64,000 nucleotides of DNA from an uncultured Myxococcales bacterium (GTDB lineage: Bacteria; Myxococcota; Myxococcia; Myxococcales; Myxococcaceae): contig CALJKW010000049.1 in the NCBI GenBank assembly GCA_937980205.1, positions 186,001 through 250,000 on the forward strand. Direction: 5' to 3'. The translations under genes were made by a program, and so were the position numbers. Positions 63,640 to 64,000 of the stretch are shown piece after piece. Within the stretch, counting starts at the first letter, position 1; each line of letters starts with the position of its first letter. The notes beneath the pieces are model-generated. The model saw only the letters and a list, made by a program, of their open reading frames with translations, was not told the DNA's origin and did no database searches.

Positions 63640-63664
63640 GTAACCGTAAAAGCCGACCGACGTA
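63640..63664 (+). promoter_or_regulatory. Possible ECF-type promoter before the bufferin-like gene
   Basis: GTAACC at 63640-63645 and CGTA at 63661-63664, 15 bases apart. It resembles ECF sigma factor promoters with GTAACC -35 elements seen at metal-stress genes. The region is rich in GTAAC/CGTAA repeats. Ribosome site AAGGAG at 63674. Confidence 0.35.
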
Positions 63665-63687
63665 ATCCCCCACAAGGAGAATCACAC

Positions 63688-63963
63688 ATGAAGAAGAGCA
63701 CCCTCGTCGCCTCTGCCGTCGCCTCGCTGTTCGCCATGGGCGCCTACGCCGCCGACGCCAAGGGCCCCGCGAAGGACGGCAAGGCCGCCGGAAACGTGAA
63801 GTGCACCGGCGTCAACGAGTGCAAAGGCAAGGGCGCCTGTCACGGCGCCGGCAACGCCTGCGCCGGCAAGAACGAGTGCAAGGGCAAGGGCATCGAGCTT
63901 CAGTCCGAGGCCGACTGCAAGGCGAAGGGCGGCACGGTGGTCGCCGACGCGAAGAAGAAGTGA
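63688..63963 (+). CDS. bufA2: Cys-rich periplasmic metal-binding peptide (BufA2/bufferin-like)
   Basis: A 91-residue protein. ATG 63688 with AAGGAG at good spacing. Signal peptide MKKSTLVASAVASLFAMGAYA. The mature part repeats a Cys-Lys motif: VKCTGVNECKGKGACHG, GNACAGKNECKGKGIEL, ADCKAKGGT. This spacing (C-x4-5-N-x-C-K-G-K-G) fits bufferin-type metallophores that sequester copper outside the cytoplasm. bufB/bufC would be expected downstream, beyond the window. Divergent from msrBA. Confidence 0.75.
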   Translation: MKKSTLVASAVASLFAMGAYAADAKGPAKDGKAAGNVKCTGVNECKGKGACHGAGNACAGKNECKGKGIELQSEADCKAKGGTVVADAKKK

Positions 63964-63968
63964 GCTAA

Positions 63969-63990
63969 GAGGGGCTCGCTTTGAGCCCTT
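63969..63990. terminator. Hairpin after the bufferin-like gene
   Basis: AGGGGCTC (63970-63977) pairs with GAGCCCTT (63983-63990) with a 5-base loop and one G-T pair, 7 bases after the stop. No T run. It could be a terminator or an attenuating hairpin if further genes follow outside the window. Confidence 0.4.
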
Positions 63991-64000
63991 CCGGCGAAGA

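Overview
The window is very GC-rich and reads as chromosomal DNA of a myxobacterium (Myxococcota). The evidence is a secreted protein with a MYXO-CTERM-type tail (292-762), TadE/TadG-like pilus genes, many lipoproteins, two NtrB/NtrC-type pairs with sigma54 activators, and codon use with G or C in nearly every third position. I see no rRNA, tRNA, CRISPR array, insertion sequence or prophage. Genes are tightly packed, often with ATGA, GTGA or TGATG start/stop overlaps. No stretch over 300 bases lacks a gene.

Layout. (1) 1-4732: the tail of a cut-off gene, then a five-gene minus-strand operon of Tad pilus-like proteins, a lysyl-oxidase-like lipoprotein and a Cys-rich surface protein. (2) 4862-20345: trehalose and alpha-glucan metabolism. 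It holds a membrane-anchored trehalose-6-phosphate synthase behind a hybrid histidine kinase, an acyl-CoA ligase, a TreS-maltokinase fusion, MalQ, and an OtsA-OtsB fusion split by one extra base. (3) 20346-52011: a stress and regulatory island. It holds two paralogous histidine kinase/NtrC pairs, three tandem universal stress proteins, a Crp/Fnr regulator, receiver-domain proteins, a CBS protein, four ion transporters (CPA1 antiporter, NhaA, CaCA, ClC) and several small lipoproteins or membrane proteins. (4) 52470-64000: a second membrane-anchored OtsA with OtsB and a MarR regulator, a holin-X-like fusion, a class III cyclase, an M23 peptidase, and a divergent pair of an MsrB-MsrA lipoprotein and a bufferin-like metal-binding peptide.

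The most interesting signal is regulatory and cuts across the genes of region 3. I find eleven good -24/-12 (sigma54) promoters, all between 20.8 and 51.5 kb. Each has a TTGCA- or TTGCG-type palindromic element about 35-80 bases upstream. They fall into two classes. Class A has a -12 of TTGC and GTTGCA/TGCAAC or TGCAC-type elements. Class B mostly has a -12 of TCGCA and GTTGCGA or CGCATTCTGCG elements. One NtrC pair lies behind a class A promoter, and the other has class B upstream elements (its own -12 is TTGCG). This suggests two parallel, self-regulated sigma54 circuits. Class B includes the Crp/Fnr gene. That regulator keeps the E-x-x-S-R recognition residues expected to read TTGAY-N4-GTCAA, and four near-identical TTGAYGCCCGTCAA boxes sit before otsAB, the CBS gene, a divergent PDZ/receiver pair and a universal stress gene. 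The inferred chain is a periplasmic signal, then NtrB/NtrC, sigma54 genes, Crp/Fnr, and finally trehalose and stress genes.

Limits: functions come from motifs read by eye, with no database search. Promoters and operators are sequence predictions. Start codons are uncertain where noted.
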